Below, piece after piece: positions 1 to 7,002 of a stretch of DNA of 24,132 nt. The notes beneath the pieces are model-generated. The model was not told where the DNA came from and made no database searches. It saw nothing but the letters and a program-made list of their open reading frames with translations. Numbering within the stretch: the stretch's first letter is position 1; the number at the start of each line of letters is the position of its first letter. The DNA is from Clostridiales bacterium (GTDB taxonomy: Bacteria; Bacillota; Clostridia; Christensenellales; CAG-138), in the NCBI GenBank assembly GCA_004554165.1, contig SFNQ01000027.1:1-24132 (forward strand), in the 5' to 3' direction. Made by a program: the position numbers and the translations under genes.

Positions 1-1387
1 CGGGCGCGATTATATCACGACTGGACAGTACACGGAGATATACTTTCCATCGAAGGGTGTTCGCTATATCGCCATCAACGACGGCTACGATTCCGACAGT
101 CCATACACGGACATCGCGCCGTTCAAGAACGTCATCAACGAGATGTACGCTCGCGACACGTCAAAGAAAATACGTTCGGCGTTTACGACCAAGATGCGTG
201 ACGGAGCGTATATTGCCGCCTTTGCCCCTTACGGTTATCAGAAAGACCCAGCAGATAAGAATCATCTTGTGGTGGATACACAGTCCGGCGAGATCGTGAA
301 GCAGATATTCCGTCTGGCGGCAAACGGCGCGCTGCCGATTGAAATTGCGCGAACGCTCAATGCACAGGGCACGCCGTCGCCCGCCGTCTACCGCTGCATG
401 ACGCACGAAGAATTGGACGTGAACCAATACTCGCAGCGACAGGAATGGACGAGCGCGACCATCACCAAGATGCTGCGGAATGTCGTCTATCTGGGCCATA
501 CCGCTCAGGGCAAAACCACAAGGGTTTCCTTTAAAAGCCATTTGACCGTCAGCAATCCCCGGGACGAATGGATCGTCGTAGAAAACACACATGAAGCGCT
601 CGTGGATGCGGAGACCTTTGACCTCGTTCGGCGGCGGTCGGCGTCGCGGACATGTGGGAAAAAGGGTGCGTTCTATAACCTGTTCTCCGGCATTGCCAAA
701 TGCGCGGACTGCGGAAAGAATATGTCCGCTACCGGTACGCGCAAGAAGGGCTCGCCTGCGAATCTGACCTGCGGCGGGTATAAACTCTACGGTGCGGACG
801 AGTGCAGTAATCACTTCATAGACTATAACGTGCTGTATGAGATTGTACTGACATCGCTGAAAGAGCAGCTTTGCATCAGCCGCGGGGAACGAGCAGCCAT
901 TCTGGACAATGCGCAAAAGCATCCGCTTTTCATTGTGAAGCAGCAGGATCACAGAAAAGAGCTTGGCAGCATCAAAAAGCGTCTGCGGGAACTTGAAAAG
1001 ATCATCGGCAAGCTGTATGAGGACAACGCCGCAGGCAGGCTCAACAATGCCCGGATGAATAAGCTCTTGCCGAAGTATGAGCAGGAAGCGGAGGCGCTGG
1101 AAAACCGCATGGATGCGATAGAAATGGAAAAAGCCGCGCCTGTTCCATTGGAACAAACCTCTCGCGAAAAGCTCGACAAGCTGCTGTGCCAGTTCACCGA
1201 CGTAACAGAGTTGACGCCAAAACTGTTATTTAAGCTGATCGACCATATCGAGATTGGTCAGGGGCACTACGAGAAGGGCGCGCACGGCAGGTTGAAGCAT
1301 CAGACGGTTAAAATATTCTATCGGTTTCAGACGCAGGCGGCGGTCAAGCAGTACGCAATATAGCGCTGCATTCTCTTATCAACCACC
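1..1387. mobile_element. Terminal segment of an integrative element inserted in feoB
   Basis: Similarity to FeoB on the minus strand stops at about 1388, immediately after codons for GKQALTM. Everything to the left is unrelated to FeoB and holds a large serine recombinase ending at 1363. Serine integrases usually lie next to an attachment site, so the junction at roughly 1385-1392 is the likely att half-site. The other element end and the rest of feoB would lie beyond base 1. The exact crossover cannot be fixed from one end. Confidence 0.75.
2..1363 (+). CDS. Large serine recombinase, 5' end outside window
   Basis: This is a site-specific recombinase that would cut and rejoin DNA to integrate or excise a mobile element. 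The frame is open from base 2, so the gene starts upstream; 453 residues are visible. The first visible residues (GRDYITTGQY) match the end of the resolvase catalytic domain, so the catalytic serine lies off the window. The Recombinase domain follows, with the motif ATITKMLRNVVYLG near residues 155-170. Next come a zinc ribbon (KCADCGKNM, then cysteines in LTCGGY and DECSNH), a long charged coiled coil (HRKELGSIKKRLRELEK), and a DUF4368-like tail (KLLFKLIDHIEIG). Its codons look less GC-biased than those of neighbouring genes, which fits foreign origin. It ends about 25 bases before a break in feoB, so it is probably the integrase of an element inserted there. Family is sure; the specific element is unknown. 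Confidence 0.95.
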   Translation, partial: GRDYITTGQYTEIYFPSKGVRYIAINDGYDSDSPYTDIAPFKNVINEMYARDTSKKIRSAFTTKMRDGAYIAAFAPYGYQKDPADKNHLVVDTQSGEIVKQIFRLAANGALPIEIARTLNAQGTPSPAVYRCMTHEELDVNQYSQRQEWTSATITKMLRNVVYLGHTAQGKTTRVSFKSHLTVSNPRDEWIVVENTHEALVDAETFDLVRRRSASRTCGKKGAFYNLFSGIAKCADCGKNMSATGTRKKGSPANLTCGGYKLYGADECSNHFIDYNVLYEIVLTSLKEQLCISRGERAAILDNAQKHPLFIVKQQDHRKELGSIKKRLRELEKIIGKLYEDNAAGRLNNARMNKLLPKYEQEAEALENRMDAIEMEKAAPVPLEQTSREKLDKLLCQFTDVTELTPKLLFKLIDHIEIGQGHYEKGAHGRLKHQTVKIFYRFQTQAAVKQYAI

Positions 1388-2694
1388 CACATGGTCAGCG
1401 CCTGCTTGCCGCAGGCGCGGCAGCGCTGAAAGGGCCGATCGAGGTTATAGGCGATGCGGGGCAGATATCCCGCATCCTCCAGCAGCGTAAAAAGAGGAAA
1501 GAAGATTGCCATCGGCGGCAGCATGACCGATACCACCCAGGCCAGGACGCGGTATACGCCCAGCACCAGCGCACCGTGCAGCCAGTCGGGCGCATGGAGC
1601 AGCGCAAAGAGCTGCGTCAGCAGATCCTGCACATGGAACAGGGCTGCCGACAGGAGCGCGGAAGGGTAGTTGGCTCCTGTAATCGTGAGAAACAGGATCA
1701 GCGCCAGCAAAAGCAGCATGATGGGATAGCCCGTTCGCCTGCTGGTCAGGATGCGGTCCAGTCTGCGGTCAAAAGCGGCGTAATCCTGGCGCTCGCAGCG
1801 CACACAGGCCGCAGAGACGGCTTCCGCCGTGCGTACCAGCGCGGATACGATGTGATCCTTGAGCGTTTCCCGGGTAATGCCGTGCTCCTCCATCAGTGCG
1901 CGGGAGCGCGCCACCGCGGCGGCGACGCCGGGGCGCTCCATGAGATCAAAGCCGAGATAGCGCCGCAGCTCCTCCAGCAGCGCATCCTCCGCGTCCAGCA
2001 GCTTCAGGCTGAGAAAGCGGGGGGACAGGCGGCAGTTTGCCACATGGGGCCGAACCGCGTATTCCACAAAGGAGATGGCTGCTTCCAGCGGGGCGCTGTA
2101 TGCAACCTGTAATGGCGCGCGCCGGGTTTGGCCTGCGGTCAGCCTGTCGAGGGCGGCGGTCAGGTGGGCGAGGCTCCCCTTTTTTCGCGCGGTCGTGCCA
2201 ACGACCGGCACGCCAAGCCGCTCCGACAGCGCGTTCAGGTCGATGCGGATGTGCTTGCGCTTCGCCTCGTCCATCAGGTTCACGCAGACGACCACCTTTT
2301 CCGAGATTTCCAGCGTTTGCAGCACGAGATTGAGGTTGCGCTCAAGACAGGTTGCGTCGCACACGACCACGATGGCGTCCGGATCGCCAAAGCAGAGAAA
2401 ATTTCGCGCCACCTCCTCTTCGGCGGAATGGGCGAGCAGGGAGTAGGTGCCCGGGATGTCCACGAGCACATAGGCGTTTTCCCGCGTTTTGCAATAGCCC
2501 TGCGCGCTTGCGACGGTTTTGCCCGGCCAGTTGCCCGTGTGCTGGTTCATGCCCGTGAGGCCGTTGAATACCGTGCTCTTTCCCACGTTTGGGTTGCCGG
2601 CGATGGCGACAACGCGGTCGTTTTCCGACTGCCTTTGCAGCACAAGGCCGCCGTCCACCGCCCGGACCCCCACCGATTGTATGGTAAGACCCAT
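1327..2694 (-). pseudogene. feoB: Ferrous iron transporter FeoB, interrupted by insertion
   Basis: FeoB is the membrane Fe(II) permease with an N-terminal GTPase. The start is the ATG at 2694 (MGLTIQSVGV), preceded by GGGAGGG. The G domain is complete: G1 GNPNVGKST at residues 33-41, switch region GNWPGKT, G3 DIPG at 79-82 and G4 NLMD at 139-142. The helical insert and first membrane segments follow (PIMLLLLALILFL). The family motif FQRCRACGKQALTM is reached near residue 435, where FeoB normally continues CMGFGCNAAG. Here it reads WVVDKRMQRY and stops at 1327, after about 20 foreign residues. Families run well over 600 residues, so most of the permease core is missing. A 455-residue product could still bind GTP but should not transport iron. 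It forms an operon with feoA, 23 bases upstream. Confidence 0.9.
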
Positions 2695-2717
2695 GCGTCC
2701 CTCCCGAAAAAATTCTG

Positions 2718-2951
2718 TCAAACGCCGACCAGGATGCCGCGGCAATCCTCCGCGCGGATGGCGATCACCGCGCCGCGGATGAGGTAGGCCGAGGGATCGC
2801 CTGCGGGGCTGCGGCCGAGACATTCCACGGGCGTGTTTTCAACCAGGCCGATGTCGAGCAGACGGCGGCGGATGCTGCCGGTTGCCTGCAAAGAGCGGAC
2901 GGTGGCCGTCTGGCCGGGGGCAATATCGCACAAGCGGAGTTCGCATTTCAT
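2718..2951 (-). CDS. feoA: FeoA-type SH3-like protein of ferrous iron uptake
   Basis: FeoA is a small cytoplasmic SH3-like protein that supports FeoB. The 77-residue product has the family pattern: MKCELRLCDI, then RRRLLDIGL, then a C-terminal hydrophobic strand (YLIRGAVIAIRAEDC). Length is normal. The ATG at 2951 has GAGGTG about ten bases upstream. It is the first gene of the feoAB operon and diverges from a DtxR-type regulator, with a palindrome between them that could be the iron or manganese operator. The gene looks intact even though its partner feoB is broken downstream. Confidence 0.92.
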   Translation of the reverse strand: MKCELRLCDIAPGQTATVRSLQATGSIRRRLLDIGLVENTPVECLGRSPAGDPSAYLIRGAVIAIRAEDCRGILVGV

Positions 2952-2988
2952 GATTTCTGCACCTCGTCAATATATTGGAATTAGGCGA

Positions 2989-3005
2989 GGGAAACACTGT
3001 TTCCC
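2989..3005. promoter_or_regulatory. Palindrome in feoA/regulator divergent spacer, candidate metal operator
   Basis: GGGAAAC, three bases (ACT), then GTTTCCC form a perfect 7-base inverted repeat. A second one, CACTG-TTTCC-CAGTG (2995-3009), overlaps it. The site lies between feoA and the divergent DtxR-type gene, where an autoregulatory operator is expected. The sequence does not clearly match the textbook DtxR or MntR boxes, and I could not place a good -35/-10 pair on either strand here. Confidence 0.5.
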
Positions 3006-3065
3006 AGTGCCATAGTATTGTGTGCGGCGCAATTTGGTGCCTGTATGCGGAAGGGAAACTGCGTT

Positions 3066-3554
3066 TTGGAAAAACACGAGGGCTTCTACACCCTGAAGGG
3101 CTATGCGCGGAACGAGCCGGAGGGGCTCAGTCCGGCGATGGAGGACTATCTGGAGATGATTTGCCGCCTCTGCCGGGAGGCGGGCGTTGCGCGCGTGAGC
3201 GAACTGGCGCAGACGCTGCATGTCAGGCCGTCTTCCGCATCCAAGATGGTGGCCAACCTTCGGGAGGCCGGGTATCTCTCCTTTGAACGCTACGGCTACA
3301 TCGTGCCGACGGCGCGCGGCGAGGAAATGGGCCGGTATCTTCTGCAGAGGCACAGGGTTCTGCATTCGTTTTTCTGCCTGCTCAACGGCAGCGAAGAGGA
3401 GCTGCGGCAGGTGGAGAAAATCGAGCATTTCATTGACCGGCGCACGGTGGAAAACCTGGCCCGCCTGACGGAAAAGCTCCTGTCGGAGGGATGGACGGCG
3501 GCGGTTCCGGAAGGAGCGGACGGCGGGAAGGAGCGAGACCACATCCCGCAATGA
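3066..3554 (+). CDS. DtxR/MntR-family metal-dependent transcription regulator
   Basis: This is a cytoplasmic metal-sensing repressor. The N-terminal winged helix begins at LSPAMEDYLEMI and contains the recognition helix region VRPSSASKMVANL and wing GYIVPTARG. The helical dimerisation and metal region follows (LLQRHRVLHSFFCLL, then KIEHFID). I chose the TTG at 3066 (product about 162 residues) because GGAAGGGA lies just upstream. Related proteins beside feo genes also begin with a short FYTLKGY-type leader before the helix-turn-helix. Upstream alternatives are TTG 3018 and ATG 3045, both with poor ribosome sites. It is divergent from feoAB and probably controls it and perhaps itself. Whether it senses iron or manganese cannot be told. 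There is no C-terminal SH3 domain, as in short MntR-type members. Confidence 0.9.
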   Translation: MEKHEGFYTLKGYARNEPEGLSPAMEDYLEMICRLCREAGVARVSELAQTLHVRPSSASKMVANLREAGYLSFERYGYIVPTARGEEMGRYLLQRHRVLHSFFCLLNGSEEELRQVEKIEHFIDRRTVENLARLTEKLLSEGWTAAVPEGADGGKERDHIPQ

Positions 3555-3774
3555 AACGGATGGATTCGCGCCGGGCCGTCCGAAAAGAGCAAAAGTATTT
3601 TGGAATCATCTCTGTGCAAAAGAGGAAGAAAGACGGCCCAAGGCGCAAACCTTCCCATGAGAATTTTCAGACAAATGGAAACTCCCGCTTTTACGACAGG
3701 CGGGGCCTTTCTGCGCAGGCTCCGCCGCGCCAATTCCCTTCAAAATCCCCCGCAATCCCCTTTTCCAATACCGC
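3555..3774. other. Non-coding spacer with long-range inverted repeat
   Basis: I see no gene here. GGGCCGTC (3573-3580) pairs perfectly with GACGGCCC (3632-3639), enclosing an AT-richer 51-base stretch. Further on, CCCGC and GCGGG around 3683-3705 could form a weak hairpin followed by CCTTTCT. These may end transcription of the regulator gene, but neither has a strong T-tract. Confidence 0.4.
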
Positions 3775-3803
3775 TTGCTATCATCGGGGCTTTGTTGTAA
3801 AAT
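3775..3803 (+). promoter_or_regulatory. Sigma-A type promoter for the secreted-protein genes
   Basis: TTGCTA (3775-3780), 17 bases, TAAAAT (3798-3803), about 50 bases before the TTG start at 3854. Spacing is ideal and both hexamers are close to consensus. Confidence 0.7.
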
Positions 3804-3810
3804 AACAAAG
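3790..3810. promoter_or_regulatory. Palindrome centred on the -10 box, candidate operator
   Basis: CTTTGTT, seven bases, then AACAAAG: perfect 7-base arms whose spacer is essentially the -10 hexamer. A dimeric repressor bound here would block the promoter. No matching regulator is identified. Confidence 0.45.
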
Positions 3811-3853
3811 TGAAAATTTGTGCTCATAATGAGCCGAATGAAGGGTATCATAT

Positions 3854-4939
3854 TTGAACAGAAAGAAGTTTGGCCTGCGCCTTGCGTCCCTTGCGGTGTT
3901 TCTCCTGCTGCCGCTTTCGGGCGCGGCGGCGCTTGAGAAGATGGACGGCGACCTCGATGGCAACGGCAGGGTGACCGCGGCGGATGCGGCAAGGCTCATG
4001 CGCATTGCCGCGGGGATCGAGACGATGGATCATTCCCTGGCCTCCATTGCGGACGTGACGGGGAATCTTTCGGTTACGCATGATGACGCGCGCGCGGTGC
4101 TGCTGCTCTGCTGCGGGAGGCTCAACTCCTTTGAGGATCTTTCGGGCGCGATTGAGGCGCAGCTGCTTGGCGAAAGCTATCTGGATAAATTCTCCTATAC
4201 CGGCGCGGTGAAGACGGAGAACGGCTACCGCAGCGCCAGGCTGAGCGTCAGCATTTCCCGGATGCGCTTTCTTGACAGCGCCTGCTATGTGGCGGACATC
4301 TATGTGCGGGACATCACCTGCCTGCGCAGCGCCTTTTCCCGGGGCGAATACGAGGGCAGGCGGGAAACCGCGCTGGCCATGGCCGAAAACAACGGCGCGG
4401 TCATCGCCGTAACCGGCGATATGTACACGATGAACGCCGATGGCGCCATCGTGCGCAACGGCGTTTACTACAACGACCGGCGTGTTACGAAGAAAAAGGA
4501 TCTTGGCGTGCTCTACAGGGACGGCACCTTCCGCACCTATGCCAGGGGTGAAATGACGCTGGAGGACCTGAAAGCGTCCGGCGAGATCTGGCAGATGTGG
4601 GTGTTCGGGCCCATGCTGCTGGACGAAAGCGGGGAGCCGATGAGCAAATTCAACTGCAATTCCAGCATCCTCGGGAACAACCCGCGCACGGCCATCGGCT
4701 ATTACAGCCCGGGACACTACTGCCTCGTGGTGGTCGATGGCAGGCAGAAGCCCTATTCCGCAGGATTGCGGATGGAGGATCTGTCACAGCTGATGTATGA
4801 GCTGGGATGTACGGCCGCCTATAACCTGGACGGCGGTCAGTCCGCCAGCATGTCCGACGGGCAGCGGCTGATCAACAGTCCAAGCGGCGGCGGACGTTCG
4901 ATTACGGATATCGTCTATCTGGGCGAACCGCTGGCATAA
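3854..4939 (+). CDS. Secreted phosphodiester glycosidase-like protein with dockerin-like N-terminus
   Basis: This is an exported protein whose C-terminal part belongs to the NAGPA family (phosphodiester glycosidase, often labelled exopolysaccharide biosynthesis). It starts at TTG 3854 (MNRKKFGLRL), behind GAAGGG, and has a signal peptide (LASLAVFLLLPLSGAAA). Residues about 33-95 hold two dockerin-like calcium loops: DLDGNGRVTAAD with the full D-D-N-D pattern, and DVTGNLSVTHDD. The NAGPA domain covers roughly residues 150-360, with NPRTAIGYY, the strand VVVDGR and the glycine-rich motif YNLDGGQSASM. The enzyme would act outside the membrane, perhaps on surface polymers joined by sugar-phosphate bonds; the substrate is unknown. 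It is followed after 92 bases by a paralogue, so this is a tandem duplication. Family assignment is firm, function inferred. Confidence 0.85.
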   Translation: MNRKKFGLRLASLAVFLLLPLSGAAALEKMDGDLDGNGRVTAADAARLMRIAAGIETMDHSLASIADVTGNLSVTHDDARAVLLLCCGRLNSFEDLSGAIEAQLLGESYLDKFSYTGAVKTENGYRSARLSVSISRMRFLDSACYVADIYVRDITCLRSAFSRGEYEGRRETALAMAENNGAVIAVTGDMYTMNADGAIVRNGVYYNDRRVTKKKDLGVLYRDGTFRTYARGEMTLEDLKASGEIWQMWVFGPMLLDESGEPMSKFNCNSSILGNNPRTAIGYYSPGHYCLVVVDGRQKPYSAGLRMEDLSQLMYELGCTAAYNLDGGQSASMSDGQRLINSPSGGGRSITDIVYLGEPLA

Positions 4940-5031
4940 GGATTGCGGCGCGGCTTTGCCCGCTGGCAACGTTTTGAGAGAGTTTTTCGCCGGCTGCGGC
5001 GCTGTCTCTGCGGATTGATTTGGAGGATACA

Positions 5032-6186
5032 TTGCGTTTGAAGTCTTTTTGGTGCTTTCTCGGGCTTTTTTTCTGTCTGCTGCTTGCCGGCGCGCCTGGC
5101 AAGGCGCGCGCGGAGGAGGAAACCGTCTCGGGCGAGAATGGCCCGTCGGCAGCGGCCGCGCAGGTGCTGCGCCTGAGTGCGGACGCTCAGGCGGCGGGCG
5201 GACTGGCCGCGGCGGATCTGACCGGGAACGGCCTTGTGGACGGCGCGGACGCGCAGGCGCTGCTGCTGCATGGCGCCGGGCTCCTGAACGATACCACCGC
5301 TCTTGCCGGGATACTGTCCGACAGCCTGCTGGGCGAGAAATACCTGGAAAAGTTTTCCTATAACGACCCAGTGCGCGAAGGCAACAACTACCGCAGCGAA
5401 AACGTGAGCGTGACGGTTGCGCGGGTTTCCGAAGAGATTGGCGGCAAGGCTGTGACCTATTATCTTGCGGACATCTATCTGCGCAATCTTGCCTGCTTCC
5501 GGACCGCCTTTGCAAAGGATACCTATGGCAAAATCGAGCATGTGGAGCGCACGGCCGCGAACAACGAGGCCATCGTCGCCATTTCAGGCGATTACTACAG
5601 CGCAAGAAGCCGCGGCCTCGTCATTCGCAACGGCGAGCTGTATCGCAAGTCTCTTGCGCGCGATCGGGACGTCTGCGTGCTCTACAGGGACGGTACGATG
5701 GAGACCTATCTTGCAAACAGCGTGGATGTGGAGGAGATCCTTGCGCGCGATCCCTACCAGAGCTGGGGCTTCGGCCCGGAACTGCTGGATGCGGACGGTA
5801 TGCCGAAGGACGAGTTTAACACCAAAGTCGCCGCCAGGAACCCGCGCAGCGCCATCGGCTATTATGAGCCCGGGCATTACTGCTTCCTCGTTGTGGACGG
5901 CAGACAGAAGGGGTACTCCTATGGCATCAATATGGAAAACCTGTCCAGACTTTTCTACGAGCTGGGCTGCAACGTGGCCTACAATCTGGACGGCGGGGCG
6001 ACAGCGGTAATGGCGAACGAATCCGGCATGCTGAACCGCCAGACCGATACCGACCGCCTGTGCAGCGACATTCTCTATATTATCGATACGGACGAGCGGC
6101 TCGTTTTGCAGCCCGTGCCGGAGGATGCGGTGGATTCAGAGGATGCGGCGGAGCCCAAAACGGAAGAGGGGGAGCAGGGCGAATGA
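5032..6186 (+). CDS. Second secreted phosphodiester glycosidase-like protein, tandem paralogue
   Basis: This has the same architecture as the gene before it. I chose TTG 5032 (MRLKSFWCFLG) because GGAGG lies at 5022-5026. The upstream TTG at 5020 overlaps that ribosome site. The signal peptide runs to about residue 27 (LLLAGAPGKARA). Only one dockerin-like calcium loop survives (DLTGNGLVDGAD); the preceding one has lost its acidic residues (SADAQAAGGLA). The NAGPA domain follows, with NPRSAIGYY, LVVDGRQKGY and YNLDGGATAVM. A strongly acidic tail (EDAVDSEDAAEPKTEE) is absent from the first copy. The two copies align over nearly their whole length but differ throughout, so the duplication is old. 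The stop overlaps the start of the next gene (ATGA), implying co-translation. Substrate unknown. Confidence 0.85.
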   Translation: MRLKSFWCFLGLFFCLLLAGAPGKARAEEETVSGENGPSAAAAQVLRLSADAQAAGGLAAADLTGNGLVDGADAQALLLHGAGLLNDTTALAGILSDSLLGEKYLEKFSYNDPVREGNNYRSENVSVTVARVSEEIGGKAVTYYLADIYLRNLACFRTAFAKDTYGKIEHVERTAANNEAIVAISGDYYSARSRGLVIRNGELYRKSLARDRDVCVLYRDGTMETYLANSVDVEEILARDPYQSWGFGPELLDADGMPKDEFNTKVAARNPRSAIGYYEPGHYCFLVVDGRQKGYSYGINMENLSRLFYELGCNVAYNLDGGATAVMANESGMLNRQTDTDRLCSDILYIIDTDERLVLQPVPEDAVDSEDAAEPKTEEGEQGE

Positions 6187-6920
6187 AACGAGTGCTTGGC
6201 AGCATCCGCAGGGCGGACGAGCGGTATCACATGATTGAGGATGGCGACAAGGTATGCATCGGCGTGTCCGGCGGCAAGGATTCCCTGCTGCTGATGGAGG
6301 CCATGAAGCTCTACCAGCGCTTTTCCTACACGAAGTTTGAGGTTTGCGCCATCATGCTGGACCTTGGGCTGAAGCCTGTGGACACCTCGGAGGTGGAGGC
6401 CTTTGCCGGGCGCGTGGGCATTGATTTTACCGTGATCCATACGGACATCGGCAAGGTCGTGTTTGAATACCGGCAGGAGCGCAGCCCCTGCGCGCTGTGC
6501 GCCAAGCTCCGCCGGGGCGCGCTGAACAGCGCGGCGGTGGAGCGCGGCTGCAACAAGGTGGCGCTGGGCCACAACCGGGAGGACCTGCTGGAAACCTTCT
6601 TTTTGAGCCTGCTGTACGAGGGGCGCATCAGCACCTTCGCGCCGGTGACCTATCTGGGCCGCCGGGACGTAACGGTGATCCGGCCGCTGATCTTCCTGCC
6701 GGAAAAATATGCGCTGTCCGTTGCCAGACAGCGGGCGCTGCCCATCCTGCCGCCGCACTGCGACATTGCCGGCAGCACCAAGCGCGAGGAAGCAAAGGAG
6801 CTCATTCAGCACATCTGCACGCTGGTGCCGGACGCGGAGGAAAAGATGATGCACGCCATCGAGAGCACCGAGACCTACCGCCTCTGGGACAGGATGCGCC
6901 TCAAGCCGGAGAAAGCGTAA
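6183..6920 (+). CDS. TtcA-type tRNA 2-thiolation ATP-pyrophosphatase
   Basis: This is a cytoplasmic PP-loop enzyme of the TtcA/TtuA group, which activates a tRNA base with ATP and replaces oxygen by sulfur. TtcA itself makes 2-thiocytidine at position 32. The start ATG 6183 overlaps the previous stop by four bases. The PP-loop SGGKDS is at residues 29-34. The iron-sulfur cysteines are CALC (103 and 106) and a third in PPHC (193). The family signatures CAKLRRGAL, ALGHNREDLLETFF and VIRPLIFLPEK are all present. The length of 245 residues is normal for compact members. The neighbours are extracellular proteins, so the overlap says little about function. The exact tRNA position modified is not proven. 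Confidence 0.88.
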   Translation: MKRVLGSIRRADERYHMIEDGDKVCIGVSGGKDSLLLMEAMKLYQRFSYTKFEVCAIMLDLGLKPVDTSEVEAFAGRVGIDFTVIHTDIGKVVFEYRQERSPCALCAKLRRGALNSAAVERGCNKVALGHNREDLLETFFLSLLYEGRISTFAPVTYLGRRDVTVIRPLIFLPEKYALSVARQRALPILPPHCDIAGSTKREEAKELIQHICTLVPDAEEKMMHAIESTETYRLWDRMRLKPEKA

Positions 6921-6971
6921 GGCGGCGTTGTAGAAAATTAACAGCCCGTTTGCAGACGCTTTACAATTGTA

Positions 6972-6980
6972 TGCTATACT
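6972..6980 (+). promoter_or_regulatory. Extended -10 promoter element upstream of the CotH-domain gene
   Basis: TGC followed by TATACT at 6975-6980 is an extended -10 box. The best -35 match, TTGCAG at 6950-6955, is weak and 19 bases away. It lies 22 bases before the ATG at 7003, and its 5' leader contains AGGAG. Confidence 0.5.
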
Positions 6981-7002
6981 TGACCGCCGAAGGAGTGTAT
7001 GC

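Noticed and set aside
2695..2823. N-terminal extension of FeoB beyond the ATG at 2694
   Set aside because: The extra residues overlap feoA in another frame and are arginine- and proline-rich. FeoB similarity and the GGGAGGG ribosome site support 2694.
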